Shown here one piece after another: positions 1 through 7,917 of a stretch of DNA of 49,818 nucleotides (positions are counted from its first letter, which is position 1; every line of letters begins with the position of its first letter). Made by a program: the position numbers and the translations under genes. A model generated the notes under the pieces. The model had not been told where the DNA came from. It saw only the letters and a list, made by a program, of their open reading frames with translations, and did not search any database. Location: contig JANYBJ010000190.1 of NCBI GenBank assembly GCA_025360845.1, forward strand, positions 1-49,818, read 5' to 3'. Origin of the DNA: a bacterium (GTDB taxonomy: Bacteria > Verrucomicrobiota > Kiritimatiellia > RFP12 > UBA1067).

Positions 1-277
1 AGCCGATGATGCAGTCGGTCTCTTCGGGTTCGAGAAAACCGTCCTCGGGCAGGGTGTCGCGCCCGAAGGCGACCTGCACGTTGTTGGAGGGTGTCGCGTT
101 GAAAGTCAGCTCCAGCCGGAACACGCGCAGCCCGTCCAGCCGGTTCGCGGGCAGGGCCGCGTCGGCCGAGACCTCCCAATTGAGATACTCGGGGGCGGGC
201 AACTGCGGCACGTCGAGCGTGACGGCGGCGGCGGACAACGCCGAAAGAGACAGCGGGAAGAGAAACCGGCTGCGCAT
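1..277 (-). CDS. Secreted protein of unknown function (5' part only)
   Basis: The frame is open from an ATG at 277 to the window edge, giving the first 92 residues of a protein whose remainder lies outside. It begins MRSRFLFPLSLSALSAAAVT, a basic start followed by a hydrophobic stretch, which looks like a Sec signal peptide with cleavage near residue 18-20. The mature part that follows is acidic and polar and includes FNATPSNNVQVAFGRD. I do not recognise a family. The neighbour downstream of its 5' end is the terminator of the tandem DUF1080 gene, so it is probably transcribed separately. Confidence 0.6.
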   Translation of the reverse strand, partial: MRSRFLFPLSLSALSAAAVTLDVPQLPAPEYLNWEVSADAALPANRLDGLRVFRLELTFNATPSNNVQVAFGRDTLPEDGFLEPEETDCIIG

Positions 278-341
278 GAAAAGCCCCCATAATAAGATTA
301 TGCGAATGTACACGCACAGCCGGGAAGAGTCAACCGGAAAG

Positions 342-380
342 AAAAAAAACGGGCGGCGGGATGAGAACCCCCGCCGCCCG
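342..380 (-). terminator. Rho-independent terminator of the tandem DUF1080 gene
   Basis: A perfect 11-bp GC-rich stem (350-360 with 370-380) has a 9-base loop. On the minus strand it is followed by eight T residues (342-349). It lies 15 bases past the stop of the gene ending at 396. Confidence 0.9.
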
Positions 381-395
381 GATGGATAAGAGCGC

Positions 396-1688
396 TTAAA
401 GCTCCCGGATATAGATGTTCTTGAACTCGATCGGATCGCCGTGGCACTGCAGCTCGATCTGCTCTTTCGGGAAGATCGGCTGGTTGCGGTCCCAATAATT
501 CTCGAGCACCGTGTTGTCCACCACCAATACGCCGTTCAGTTTAACGGTCACCTTGTCGCCGACCATTTTGATGTAGAAGGTGTTCCAGTCGCCGATCAGG
601 CGGTCCGCGATCGTCAGCGCCTTGCTCGGGTTCTTCTGGTTGTTGTAGAGCCCGCCGGACCCGATATTCCACTGGTTATGCGCGTCCCAGATCTGCACCT
701 GCGGCGAACCGCGCAGATAGAGTCCGCTGTCGCCCCGCACGGTCAGCAACCGCCAGTCGACGAACATTTCGAAGTCGCCGTAATCTTTGGCTGTGGCGAG
801 ACTATAGCCTTTGCCGTCGAAAAAGAGTGAGCCGTTATCGCGCACATGCCAGCAGGCGCGCATCTCCTCGTCGGCTTTGGCTTGCATCTCGGCGCGCTTC
901 TCGGGTGTCGCCTTCTGCCGCGTGATCGGATTGTCGAACGACTCCGCGCGCGCCACGCCCTTCCAGTTGGTGAGGTCCTTGCCGTTGAAGAGCGCGATAA
1001 AGCCGGACGGGGCTTTGTTGTCCGTCGGCTTCGTCACCTGATAGTCCGCGCCGACCTCCTTGATACGGATGTTCCGCCAGTCGACGCGGCTGCCGTGCCC
1101 AAGCCAGCCGATATGGCCTTTGGCATTGTGCAGGCCCGGATGCTGTTTGTGGTCGATGGTCTCTTTGATGTCCGCGATATCCGCGTCAACAATCACCGTG
1201 CCGTTCAGGACGACCGTTATTTTGGAGCCGATCGCACGCACCTCTTGAACGTTCCATTGGCCGACGGGCTTCTGGGACCCGCGCTTGGCCGGAACCACGC
1301 CATAGATCGAACCGTGATACTGATACGGCTGGAGCTGAGTGTAGTCCGATCCTGAATCGTCCAGGATCTGCAGTTCCATTCCATTATACGCCGCATCACC
1401 CTCGATCGGGCAACGGACGCCGAGACCGTTGTTCGCGTTGGTGTAAACGAGGAACTCAAAACGCAGCACGAAATTGTCATATTCTTTTGAGGACAACAAT
1501 TTGCCGCCGCTCGTCGGCATGCAGTACAGAAGGCCGTTCTCAACGGCATATCCGTTTGTGGCGCCGCTCCACCCGTCCAGATCCTTACCGTTGAAAAGTG
1601 AAACAAAACCTTCCGCGTCGGGCTCGGCTGCCCAAACCCCCCCCGTGACCGCGCACGCGGCGAGGAGTCCAGCAATAACTTTCTTCAT
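396..1688 (-). CDS. Exported tandem DUF1080 (3-keto-disaccharide hydrolase) protein
   Basis: 430 residues with a Sec signal peptide (MKKVIAGLLAACAVTGGVWA, cleavage after about residue 20). Two copies of the DUF1080/PF06439 beta-sandwich follow. The first starts near residue 27 (GFVSLFNGKDLDGWSG) and ends near 210 (HGSRVDWRNIRIKE). The second starts near 230 (GFIALFNGKDLTNWKG) and ends at the C-terminus (DPIEFKNIYIREL). The N-terminal LFNGKDLxxW and C-terminal RNIxIKE signatures are characteristic. Characterised members of this family act on 3-keto-glycosides made by Gfo/Idh/MocA oxidoreductases, so a periplasmic role in glycoside cleavage is likely. AAAGGA six bases before the ATG supports the start. 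It stands alone, with a strong terminator downstream. The substrate is unknown. Confidence 0.9.
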   Translation of the reverse strand: MKKVIAGLLAACAVTGGVWAAEPDAEGFVSLFNGKDLDGWSGATNGYAVENGLLYCMPTSGGKLLSSKEYDNFVLRFEFLVYTNANNGLGVRCPIEGDAAYNGMELQILDDSGSDYTQLQPYQYHGSIYGVVPAKRGSQKPVGQWNVQEVRAIGSKITVVLNGTVIVDADIADIKETIDHKQHPGLHNAKGHIGWLGHGSRVDWRNIRIKEVGADYQVTKPTDNKAPSGFIALFNGKDLTNWKGVARAESFDNPITRQKATPEKRAEMQAKADEEMRACWHVRDNGSLFFDGKGYSLATAKDYGDFEMFVDWRLLTVRGDSGLYLRGSPQVQIWDAHNQWNIGSGGLYNNQKNPSKALTIADRLIGDWNTFYIKMVGDKVTVKLNGVLVVDNTVLENYWDRNQPIFPKEQIELQCHGDPIEFKNIYIREL

Positions 1689-1796
1689 CGTTCTTCCTTT
1701 CGTTCATGATGCTCACGGTTCAATTAACCGCGATACCCAAACTGTCAGTATTAAACGCGATTCTCCGTCGGAATGCAACTCGCTTCGGTAAATTCA

Positions 1797-4700
1797 CTAA
1801 TCCTGATCCGACTCGGGCGCAAGCGGCAGTGCATCGGGTTCAGTATCGACGGCGGAGGCTTTCTTTTTGCGCGAGCGCTTGGGCTTGTCGCCATCCTCTT
1901 CGACGGTCGGTGCGTTCTCGGGCGAGCCCAAGGTCAGTTCTTTGACGCCGATCTCTTTGAGCCGCATCGAGACGATCTTCGAGATGCCCTTTTCCTGCTG
2001 CGTCACGCCGTAGACGATGTCCGAACCCGCGATGGTGTGCTGGTTGTGCGTGATGATCAGGAACTGCGAGTGCGTCAGGAAATCCTTGAGCGCCTGCACG
2101 AAGCGGCCGATGTTGCTGTCGTCCAGCGCGGCGTCGAGTTCGTCGAGCATGCAGAACGGCGCGGGCTTGATCATGAAGATCGCGAAGAGCAGGCTCACCG
2201 CCGTCATGGTGCGCTCGCCGCCGGAGAGCAGCGTCACCGTCTGCGGGCGCTTGCCGGGCGGACGCGCGATGATGTCGATGCCGCATTCGAGCGGGTCTTC
2301 GGCATTCTCCAACAGCACCAGCTTGGCCTGTCCGCCGTTGAAGAGCTTCATGAACATTTTCTCGAAATTGGCGTTGGCCTGCTCGAAAGTGGACTGGAAC
2401 ATCTCGCCCGACTTCTTGTTGATCATCGTGATCAGCTCAAGAATCTGCTCCTTCGACTTCAGCAGGTCGTCCTCTTGCGCCTTCAGGAAGGTGTAGCGCT
2501 CCTCGAGTTCCTTGTACTCTTCGATGGCCACAAGGTTGACCGGCCCGAGCGCCTGGATGTCGGCCGTGAGCTTGGCCGCACGCTCTTCAATCGCGGGCAC
2601 CGGCGGCTGCTCGCCGCCCTCCCACACGGGATCGCCGTGCGCGATCAATTCGTCGACCGAAAGTCCGTACTCGTTGTAGATGTGGTCGATCTGGTTCTGC
2701 CGCTTCATGCGCGACTCGGAGATGTCGATCTCGGCCCTGTTCTTGTCATCGCGTGCGGCGTCGAGCACGCGGCGGCGCTCCGAAAGCGTAGTGTCTGTCT
2801 TTTCCAGCTCCCGCTGACGGGCGGCGCGCTCGCGGCGCGTCTCGTCGATCTTCATGTGCAGCGACTCGGCGGCGATGCGCATGGGTTCGAGATTGGCTTC
2901 AAGGGCTTCGATCTCTTGCTTGAGCCGATTGATGCTCTCGTCGTAGGACATCACGCCGCGGCTGCGGCCTTGGATGGTGCGATCCAACTCGTCAATGCGC
3001 GTCTGCACGGCCTCGGACTGCGAACCCGCGTGCTCGATCTGCTGGGTGATGCTCGACACCTGAATGCGGCACTCGGTCAGGTCCTGGCTGAGTTCGCTGT
3101 AGATGCTTTCAAGTTCGTGCAGCAGCGTCGATTGCTCTGCGGTCTTTTCGAGCAACTGGTTGCGCGTGTAGATGAGTTCCTGCAACTCCTCGGTGAGCGA
3201 CTGGCGCGTCTCATCGTCGCCGGATGTCAGGGAGGTCAACTCGCCCAGTTCACCGGTCACAACGTTGAGCCGTGCGCGGGCACGCTCCGCATCGCGGCTG
3301 ACGGACTGATACTCGCCATCGGCCTGCGCGGCCTTGCGGCGGTTCTCATCCAACTCCTGACGCGTCTGGTTGATGAGCACGGTCAGCTCGCTCGTGCGGG
3401 CGTTCAACTGCTCCAAACGGCGGCGATCCTTGCCGATCTTTTCTTCGAGCGAGGAGAGCTGCTCCGACGTGTCGGCGATCAACATGCGGCGCGCGAGCGG
3501 ACTGGAGACCTGGTTGTCGGGCATCCAGAGTTCGACACAGCCGTCGGGATGGAAGATCGCCCCGTCGCGGGTCACGACGCAGCAGCCGTCGGGGATCGGC
3601 TGCGGCACCGCATCGAACGTATCGGCCAGAAACACTTGGCCGAGCAGACGCTTTGCCGCCTCGGCGAAATCATCGGAGACCGCGACATGGTCCAGAAGCG
3701 GCGTCAACCCTTCGGGCTTAGCACACGGAGCCCGCCCCTCCCCTGCCGCCGCCACGAGACGGGTGGCGGCATGGCTGCCTTGGGCAAGCAGCAGCCCGAT
3801 CATCTGGCGCGCCGCAGCGGCATCGCGCACAACCACGGCATCCAGCCACGCACGCAAAGCGGCCTCCAACGCGAGCCGCATGTTCTGCGGCGCGTTGAAC
3901 TTTTCCGCCAGCGGCCCGAGCACGGCATGCGCGTCGAGTCCCAGCGGGTTCGCGGGGTCGAGCAACTGCTTCGACCCGGCGGCGTACTCGTCGGAGGCTT
4001 CGCTCTTGTCGGTCAGCAGGTCGATCTGCGCACGTTTGGCGGCGGCCTCGGACTGCATTTTGGAGGATGCGTCCTGCACCGTCCGCAGCTCGGACGTGGC
4101 GTCAGCCCGCTCCTCTTCCAGCGTCTCAAACCGCTCGAGCACGCTTTCGGCGTTCGTGCGGAACGAGTCGAGGCGGGTTTTGACTTCGGCGCGCGTCTGA
4201 TCGACAGCCGCAAGATTCTCCTGTACTTGGCGGTGCTCGGCCGAGAGGCGATCGCGCTTCATCAGCAGCTCGCGCTGGCGGGCTTCCATCTCGGCGAGGG
4301 TGTGCTGGATCTGGGCGGAGCGCCGTTCGCAGTCCACCGAGCGCTGGCGGTCCTGCTGCAACTGGGTGCGGGTCTGGTCGATCTGGATCTTGTGCGCGTC
4401 GAAACGGGCCTGGGCCTCCTCCAGCTTCGAGCGCTCGACCCCGGCGGCCTGCTGCATCAGCAGACGCTTCTGGGCCAGCGACTCGAGCTGGAGGTGGAGG
4501 TGATCGATCTGCGTTTGGGTTTCGGAAATCTCACGGTTGTCGCGCTCGGCCCACGCGCGGTATTCGGCGATGCGCTGCTCGTTGACCTTGATGACCTCTT
4601 GGGCGCGGATGTAGCGGTTGTCCGCCTGCGCGGCCTGCTCGGTGAGGGCGGCGATGCGCTCCTCGGTCTCGTGTATAAGCCCGTGGATGCGCGAGGATTC

Positions 4701-5501
4701 GGCCTCGGCCTCCGCCACAAATTCCTGATGCGAGATAAGCTGCTCATTCAACGCGTGGATCGAGGTGTCCAGCTCGCGGATGCGGATGTCGATCGCGGCC
4801 AAGCGCCGACGGGTCAGGAAAATGTCGAGGCCGCGCAACTCGTCGCGCAGCTCTTTGTACTTCTGCGCCTTGCCGGCCTGGCGCTGAAGCGTGCCGATCT
4901 GACGTTTGACCTCGCGGATCACATCGGCCAGACGCAACAGGTTGGCATCCGTCTGCTCGATCTTGCGCAGGGCCTCCTTGCGGTCGGCCTTGAACTTGGT
5001 GATGCCGGCCGCCTCCTCGAAGACCGCGCGGCGGTCCTCGGGCTTGGACGACAGGATCGCGTCGATCTGGCCCTGGGCCATGACGGAATACGAGGTGGTG
5101 CCGATGCCCGTGCCCATGAAGAGCCGGTGGACGTCCTTCAGGCGGCAGGGGTTCTTGTTGATGAAATACTGGCCTTCGCCGGAGCGGAACACGCGGCGGG
5201 AGATCGTGACTTCGTTGAACTCGGTGTCGAGCAGCCCTTCGCAGTCAGCGAACGTGATCGCGACTTCGGCCATTCCGAGCGGCTTGCGCGAATCGGTTCC
5301 GTTAAAGATCACATCCGGCATCTTGGCGCAACGCAAGGCCGTGGGACGCTGTTCGCCCAACACCCAGCGGATGGCGTCGGAGACGTTGCTTTTGCCGCAG
5401 CCGTTGGGACCCACGATAGCGATCATGCCCGGCTCGAATTGCAGCCTGGTCTTTTCGGAAAAACTCTTAAAACCGGTGATTTCGATCTGTTTTAGGTACA
5501 C
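1797..5501 (-). CDS. smc: Chromosome segregation protein SMC
   Basis: 1234 residues, slightly longer than typical bacterial SMC (about 1150-1200). The N-terminal ATPase half has Walker A GPNGCGKS at residues 31-38, then LGEQ. A long heptad coiled coil follows, then a hinge at roughly 510-660 and a second coiled coil. The C-terminal half carries the signature LLSGGERTM and Walker B CMLDELDAALDD. The protein dimerises and, with ScpA/ScpB, organises and segregates the chromosome in the cytoplasm. The start is GTG with GAGG a few bases upstream. The extra length is an acidic/basic tail after the head (KPKRSRKKKASAV and an acidic end). No scpA or scpB is nearby, so the gene is isolated here. The antisense strand is also open over almost the full length, which is a codon-bias shadow. 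Confidence 0.97.
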   Translation of the reverse strand: MYLKQIEITGFKSFSEKTRLQFEPGMIAIVGPNGCGKSNVSDAIRWVLGEQRPTALRCAKMPDVIFNGTDSRKPLGMAEVAITFADCEGLLDTEFNEVTISRRVFRSGEGQYFINKNPCRLKDVHRLFMGTGIGTTSYSVMAQGQIDAILSSKPEDRRAVFEEAAGITKFKADRKEALRKIEQTDANLLRLADVIREVKRQIGTLQRQAGKAQKYKELRDELRGLDIFLTRRRLAAIDIRIRELDTSIHALNEQLISHQEFVAEAEAESSRIHGLIHETEERIAALTEQAAQADNRYIRAQEVIKVNEQRIAEYRAWAERDNREISETQTQIDHLHLQLESLAQKRLLMQQAAGVERSKLEEAQARFDAHKIQIDQTRTQLQQDRQRSVDCERRSAQIQHTLAEMEARQRELLMKRDRLSAEHRQVQENLAAVDQTRAEVKTRLDSFRTNAESVLERFETLEEERADATSELRTVQDASSKMQSEAAAKRAQIDLLTDKSEASDEYAAGSKQLLDPANPLGLDAHAVLGPLAEKFNAPQNMRLALEAALRAWLDAVVVRDAAAARQMIGLLLAQGSHAATRLVAAAGEGRAPCAKPEGLTPLLDHVAVSDDFAEAAKRLLGQVFLADTFDAVPQPIPDGCCVVTRDGAIFHPDGCVELWMPDNQVSSPLARRMLIADTSEQLSSLEEKIGKDRRRLEQLNARTSELTVLINQTRQELDENRRKAAQADGEYQSVSRDAERARARLNVVTGELGELTSLTSGDDETRQSLTEELQELIYTRNQLLEKTAEQSTLLHELESIYSELSQDLTECRIQVSSITQQIEHAGSQSEAVQTRIDELDRTIQGRSRGVMSYDESINRLKQEIEALEANLEPMRIAAESLHMKIDETRRERAARQRELEKTDTTLSERRRVLDAARDDKNRAEIDISESRMKRQNQIDHIYNEYGLSVDELIAHGDPVWEGGEQPPVPAIEERAAKLTADIQALGPVNLVAIEEYKELEERYTFLKAQEDDLLKSKEQILELITMINKKSGEMFQSTFEQANANFEKMFMKLFNGGQAKLVLLENAEDPLECGIDIIARPPGKRPQTVTLLSGGERTMTAVSLLFAIFMIKPAPFCMLDELDAALDDSNIGRFVQALKDFLTHSQFLIITHNQHTIAGSDIVYGVTQQEKGISKIVSMRLKEIGVKELTLGSPENAPTVEEDGDKPKRSRKKKASAVDTEPDALPLAPESDQD

Positions 5502-5635
5502 GGAAACCTCAAAAAACGGAGAGGGGCGGAACAGCCACAGGAACAGAGGAAATACGGCTCTTTTCCGACCTTGGAATTCCCTTATTTAGTATCATAATCC
5601 GAACCCGAGTGAAAGCCTAAACAGGGACGGCACAT

Positions 5636-6472
5636 TTATCCGGCCCAGGCGCGGCGGCGGATCTCGCGCGGCGGTTGGCCCTGCACGCGCCGGATGCAGC
5701 GCGAGAAGTGAAAAGGGTTTTTGAAGCCGCACTGATCGGCGATCTCAGCAACCGACAAGCCGGTGTCAGCCAGCAAGCCCAAGCCCCTCTCCGTCCGGAG
5801 CCGCCACAGGTGTTTCGCCGGGGTTGTGCCCACCGCCTCGGCGAACTTATAGAGCAGCGCGTTAACCGAGCAGCCCGCGGCACGCTGCGCGCCGGACAGG
5901 CAGTCGGACTCACCCAGATGGTCTTCCATATAGCGCAGTGCCCGATCCGCACAGGCGTCATCCCGAACCGTCACGGACGATGAGTCCGCCATATTCAAGA
6001 ACTCGGAAAAATGCGCTATAGCCAAAGAGTCCACGACTTGCGCAGTTGCGGCGGACGGACTCGTGCGCAACAAAAAGGCCGCAGAAACCATGCGCGAGAA
6101 ACATTCAGATGGGGAGTGCCCCTCGCTGGCTGCGTCGTCAAGCGCATGTCGCAGCGCGGGAGTCAGACCGGCAGGCGCGGCCGAGCACCAGAAGTGATGC
6201 GTTTGCGTCTGGGCGTCAAAAAGGAAGTGTTCCCGGTGTCCGGGTTTGAACAGGTACACGTTGCCGACCTTGAGCGTGCGGCGGGATTTGTCGATCCGCA
6301 GGTCACACGAGCCGGAGTAGAGCAGCACCAGTTGGTAGTCGCGCTGAACGCGTGGACCGCAATAGCCGCCGGGCTGGTAGCGGACCTGGCCAAACGTCAC
6401 CTGTGGCGAGCGTATGCTGCGCTGCTCCCACTCGAGATTGACACCGTCATAGGTCCGATTGACATGGTACAT
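5636..6472 (-). CDS. AraC-family transcriptional regulator
   Basis: 278 residues. The N-terminal half (about 25-130) is cupin-like, as in AraC sugar sensors (YQLVLLYSGSCDLRID, VGNVYLFKPGHREHF). The C-terminal 100 residues form a double helix-turn-helix: CSVNALLYKFAEAVGTTP and then LSVAEIADQCGFKNPFHFSR with the usual P-F-H-FSR ending. It is divergent from the URO-D/GH2/GH/GH2 operon that starts at 6638, which makes it the probable ligand-responsive regulator of that operon. No ribosome binding site precedes the ATG. A promoter at 6480-6509 would start transcription about one base from it. The ligand is presumably a sugar (inference). Confidence 0.9.
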   Translation of the reverse strand: MYHVNRTYDGVNLEWEQRSIRSPQVTFGQVRYQPGGYCGPRVQRDYQLVLLYSGSCDLRIDKSRRTLKVGNVYLFKPGHREHFLFDAQTQTHHFWCSAAPAGLTPALRHALDDAASEGHSPSECFSRMVSAAFLLRTSPSAATAQVVDSLAIAHFSEFLNMADSSSVTVRDDACADRALRYMEDHLGESDCLSGAQRAAGCSVNALLYKFAEAVGTTPAKHLWRLRTERGLGLLADTGLSVAEIADQCGFKNPFHFSRCIRRVQGQPPREIRRRAWAG

Positions 6473-6479
6473 GGTTTCA

Positions 6480-6509
6480 ATCGTATCAAGTCGGACTCCA
6501 ATTCTACAA
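6480..6509 (-). promoter_or_regulatory. Promoter of the AraC gene, predicted leaderless
   Basis: Minus-strand TTGTAG (6509-6504), an 18-base spacer and TACGAT (6485-6480). Seven bases separate the -10 element from the ATG at 6472, so the predicted +1 is about one base before the start codon. No Shine-Dalgarno sequence fits. Confidence 0.5.
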
Positions 6510-6546
6510 GATCGGTTGTGACAGCAGATATGATATTTGTGATCTC

Positions 6547-6562
6547 AGGTATTCTCATACCT
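6547..6562. promoter_or_regulatory. Inverted repeat between the AraC gene and the URO-D operon
   Basis: AGGTAT-TCTC-ATACCT is a perfect 6-bp inverted repeat with a 4-base loop, followed by T5 on the plus strand. A possible -10 (TATATT, 6575-6580) for the operon lies just downstream. It could be a regulator-binding site or a short hairpin. The sequence alone does not decide. Confidence 0.3.
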
Positions 6563-6637
6563 TTTTAAACGCGGTATATTAAAACCATCAATGTGATATG
6601 AGACATGACGTGTGAACCGTTAAGAAAAGGTCATCGG

Positions 6638-7897
6638 ATGAACAGCAACGCGCGTTTGCAAGCGGCATTGAACCATCGGCAACCGGACCGCGTACCGGTC
6701 GATTTCGGCAGCACGGCGGTCACCGGAATCCATGTGGCGGCGCTACACCGGTTGCGTCAGGCTGTGACGGGGGATACGGACTGGCGCGTCAAGGTCATCG
6801 AACCCTACCAGCTGCTGGGCGAGGTGGACGATGAGTTGCGCGACGCCCTGGGAATAGATGTGGTCGGCCTGACGCCGCGCAAGACCATGTTCGGCTTCGA
6901 ATGCACGGAATGGAAGCCTTTCAACCTGTTTGACGGAACACCCGTGCTTGTGCCCAAAGCATTCAACACCACAGAGGATGCCAATGGCGACATCCTGATC
7001 TATCCCGAAGGCGACCTGACGGCGCCACCGAGCGGACGGATGCCCAAAGGCTTTTATTTTTTTGACACGCTGATCCGTCAACCGACGATCGATGAATCCC
7101 GACTTGACCCCGCCGACAACCTCGAAGAGTTCGGCGTGTTCAGCGACGCCGACATCGAATGGTATCGGCGGCGGGCCAGCGAACTGGACGCGCTGGGGTC
7201 GGTCGGCGTGACGCTCACCATGCCCGGTACGGCTTTCGGCGACATCGCCTTGGTGCCGGCACCTTGGATGAAACGTCCGAAAGGGATACGGGACATTGAG
7301 GAGTGGTATGTGTCGACCGTGATCCGCAAAGAGTACGTGCAGGCCGTGTTCGAACGGCAGTGCGAGATCGGACTGAAGAATCTGGAGACGCTCATCGGGA
7401 TATTGGGAGACCGCGTGCAGGCGGTCTTTCTGACGGGCACGGACTTCGGCACGCAGCGCGGTTTGTTCATTGGAGCCGACGCCTACCGGGAACTCTTCAA
7501 ACCCTACCACAAGCGGGTGAACGCCCTCGTTCATGCGCGTTCGAACTGGAAAACCTTTATCCATTCCTGCGGGGCGGTTGCGGAATTGCTTCCGGAGTTT
7601 ATCGAGGCCGGGTTCGACATCCTAAACCCTGTCCAATGCTCCGCAGTCGGAATGGACGCACGCACGCTGAAAAAAGAGTTCGGCAAGCATCTCACGTTCT
7701 GGGGCGGCGGCGCAAACACGCAGCAGACGCTGCCGTTCGGCACCCCCGAAGAGGTCTACCGCGAATGCCGCGAGCGCATCGACATCTTCAACGAGGGCGG
7801 CGGGTTCGTCTTCGACGCCATCCACAACGTGCAGGCCACAACGCCCACCGAGAACATGCAGGCGATGTTCAGGGCTATCGCCGACAGCAGCCGCTGA
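6638..7897 (+). CDS. Uroporphyrinogen decarboxylase (URO-D) family protein, methyltransferase-like
   Basis: 419 residues from the ATG at 6638, chosen over the in-frame ATG at 6605 because AAGG lies seven bases upstream. It has the N-terminal RxPDRVPVDFG of the family. The C-terminal half is diagnostic of a large anaerobe subgroup: FIHSCGAV (His309, Cys311), ILNPVQ, LTFWGGGANTQ, PFGTPEEV and FDAIHNVQ (His396). His/Cys pairs of this kind bind zinc in the corrinoid methyltransferases MtaA/MtbA. Here the third ligand could be His396 (inference). It is probably not a haem enzyme, because it lacks haem-pathway neighbours and heads a glycosidase operon. The next gene starts 20 bases later. A role in demethylating or otherwise processing a released glycan is plausible but unproven. 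Confidence 0.85.
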   Translation: MNSNARLQAALNHRQPDRVPVDFGSTAVTGIHVAALHRLRQAVTGDTDWRVKVIEPYQLLGEVDDELRDALGIDVVGLTPRKTMFGFECTEWKPFNLFDGTPVLVPKAFNTTEDANGDILIYPEGDLTAPPSGRMPKGFYFFDTLIRQPTIDESRLDPADNLEEFGVFSDADIEWYRRRASELDALGSVGVTLTMPGTAFGDIALVPAPWMKRPKGIRDIEEWYVSTVIRKEYVQAVFERQCEIGLKNLETLIGILGDRVQAVFLTGTDFGTQRGLFIGADAYRELFKPYHKRVNALVHARSNWKTFIHSCGAVAELLPEFIEAGFDILNPVQCSAVGMDARTLKKEFGKHLTFWGGGANTQQTLPFGTPEEVYRECRERIDIFNEGGGFVFDAIHNVQATTPTENMQAMFRAIADSSR

Positions 7898-7917
7898 CCC
7901 ACCAACGAGGAACATTC

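Noticed and set aside
1773-5495. 1240-codon open frame on the plus strand opposite smc
   Set aside because: It is a mirror of the smc codon pattern in GC-rich DNA, with low-complexity Leu/Arg/Val composition and no motif. The minus-strand SMC is certain.
6638-7897. Assigning the URO-D protein as hemE
   Set aside because: It lacks haem-pathway neighbours and carries the WGGGANTQ and HSCG motifs of the methyltransferase-like subgroup. The only tetrapyrrole gene in the window is hemL, far away.
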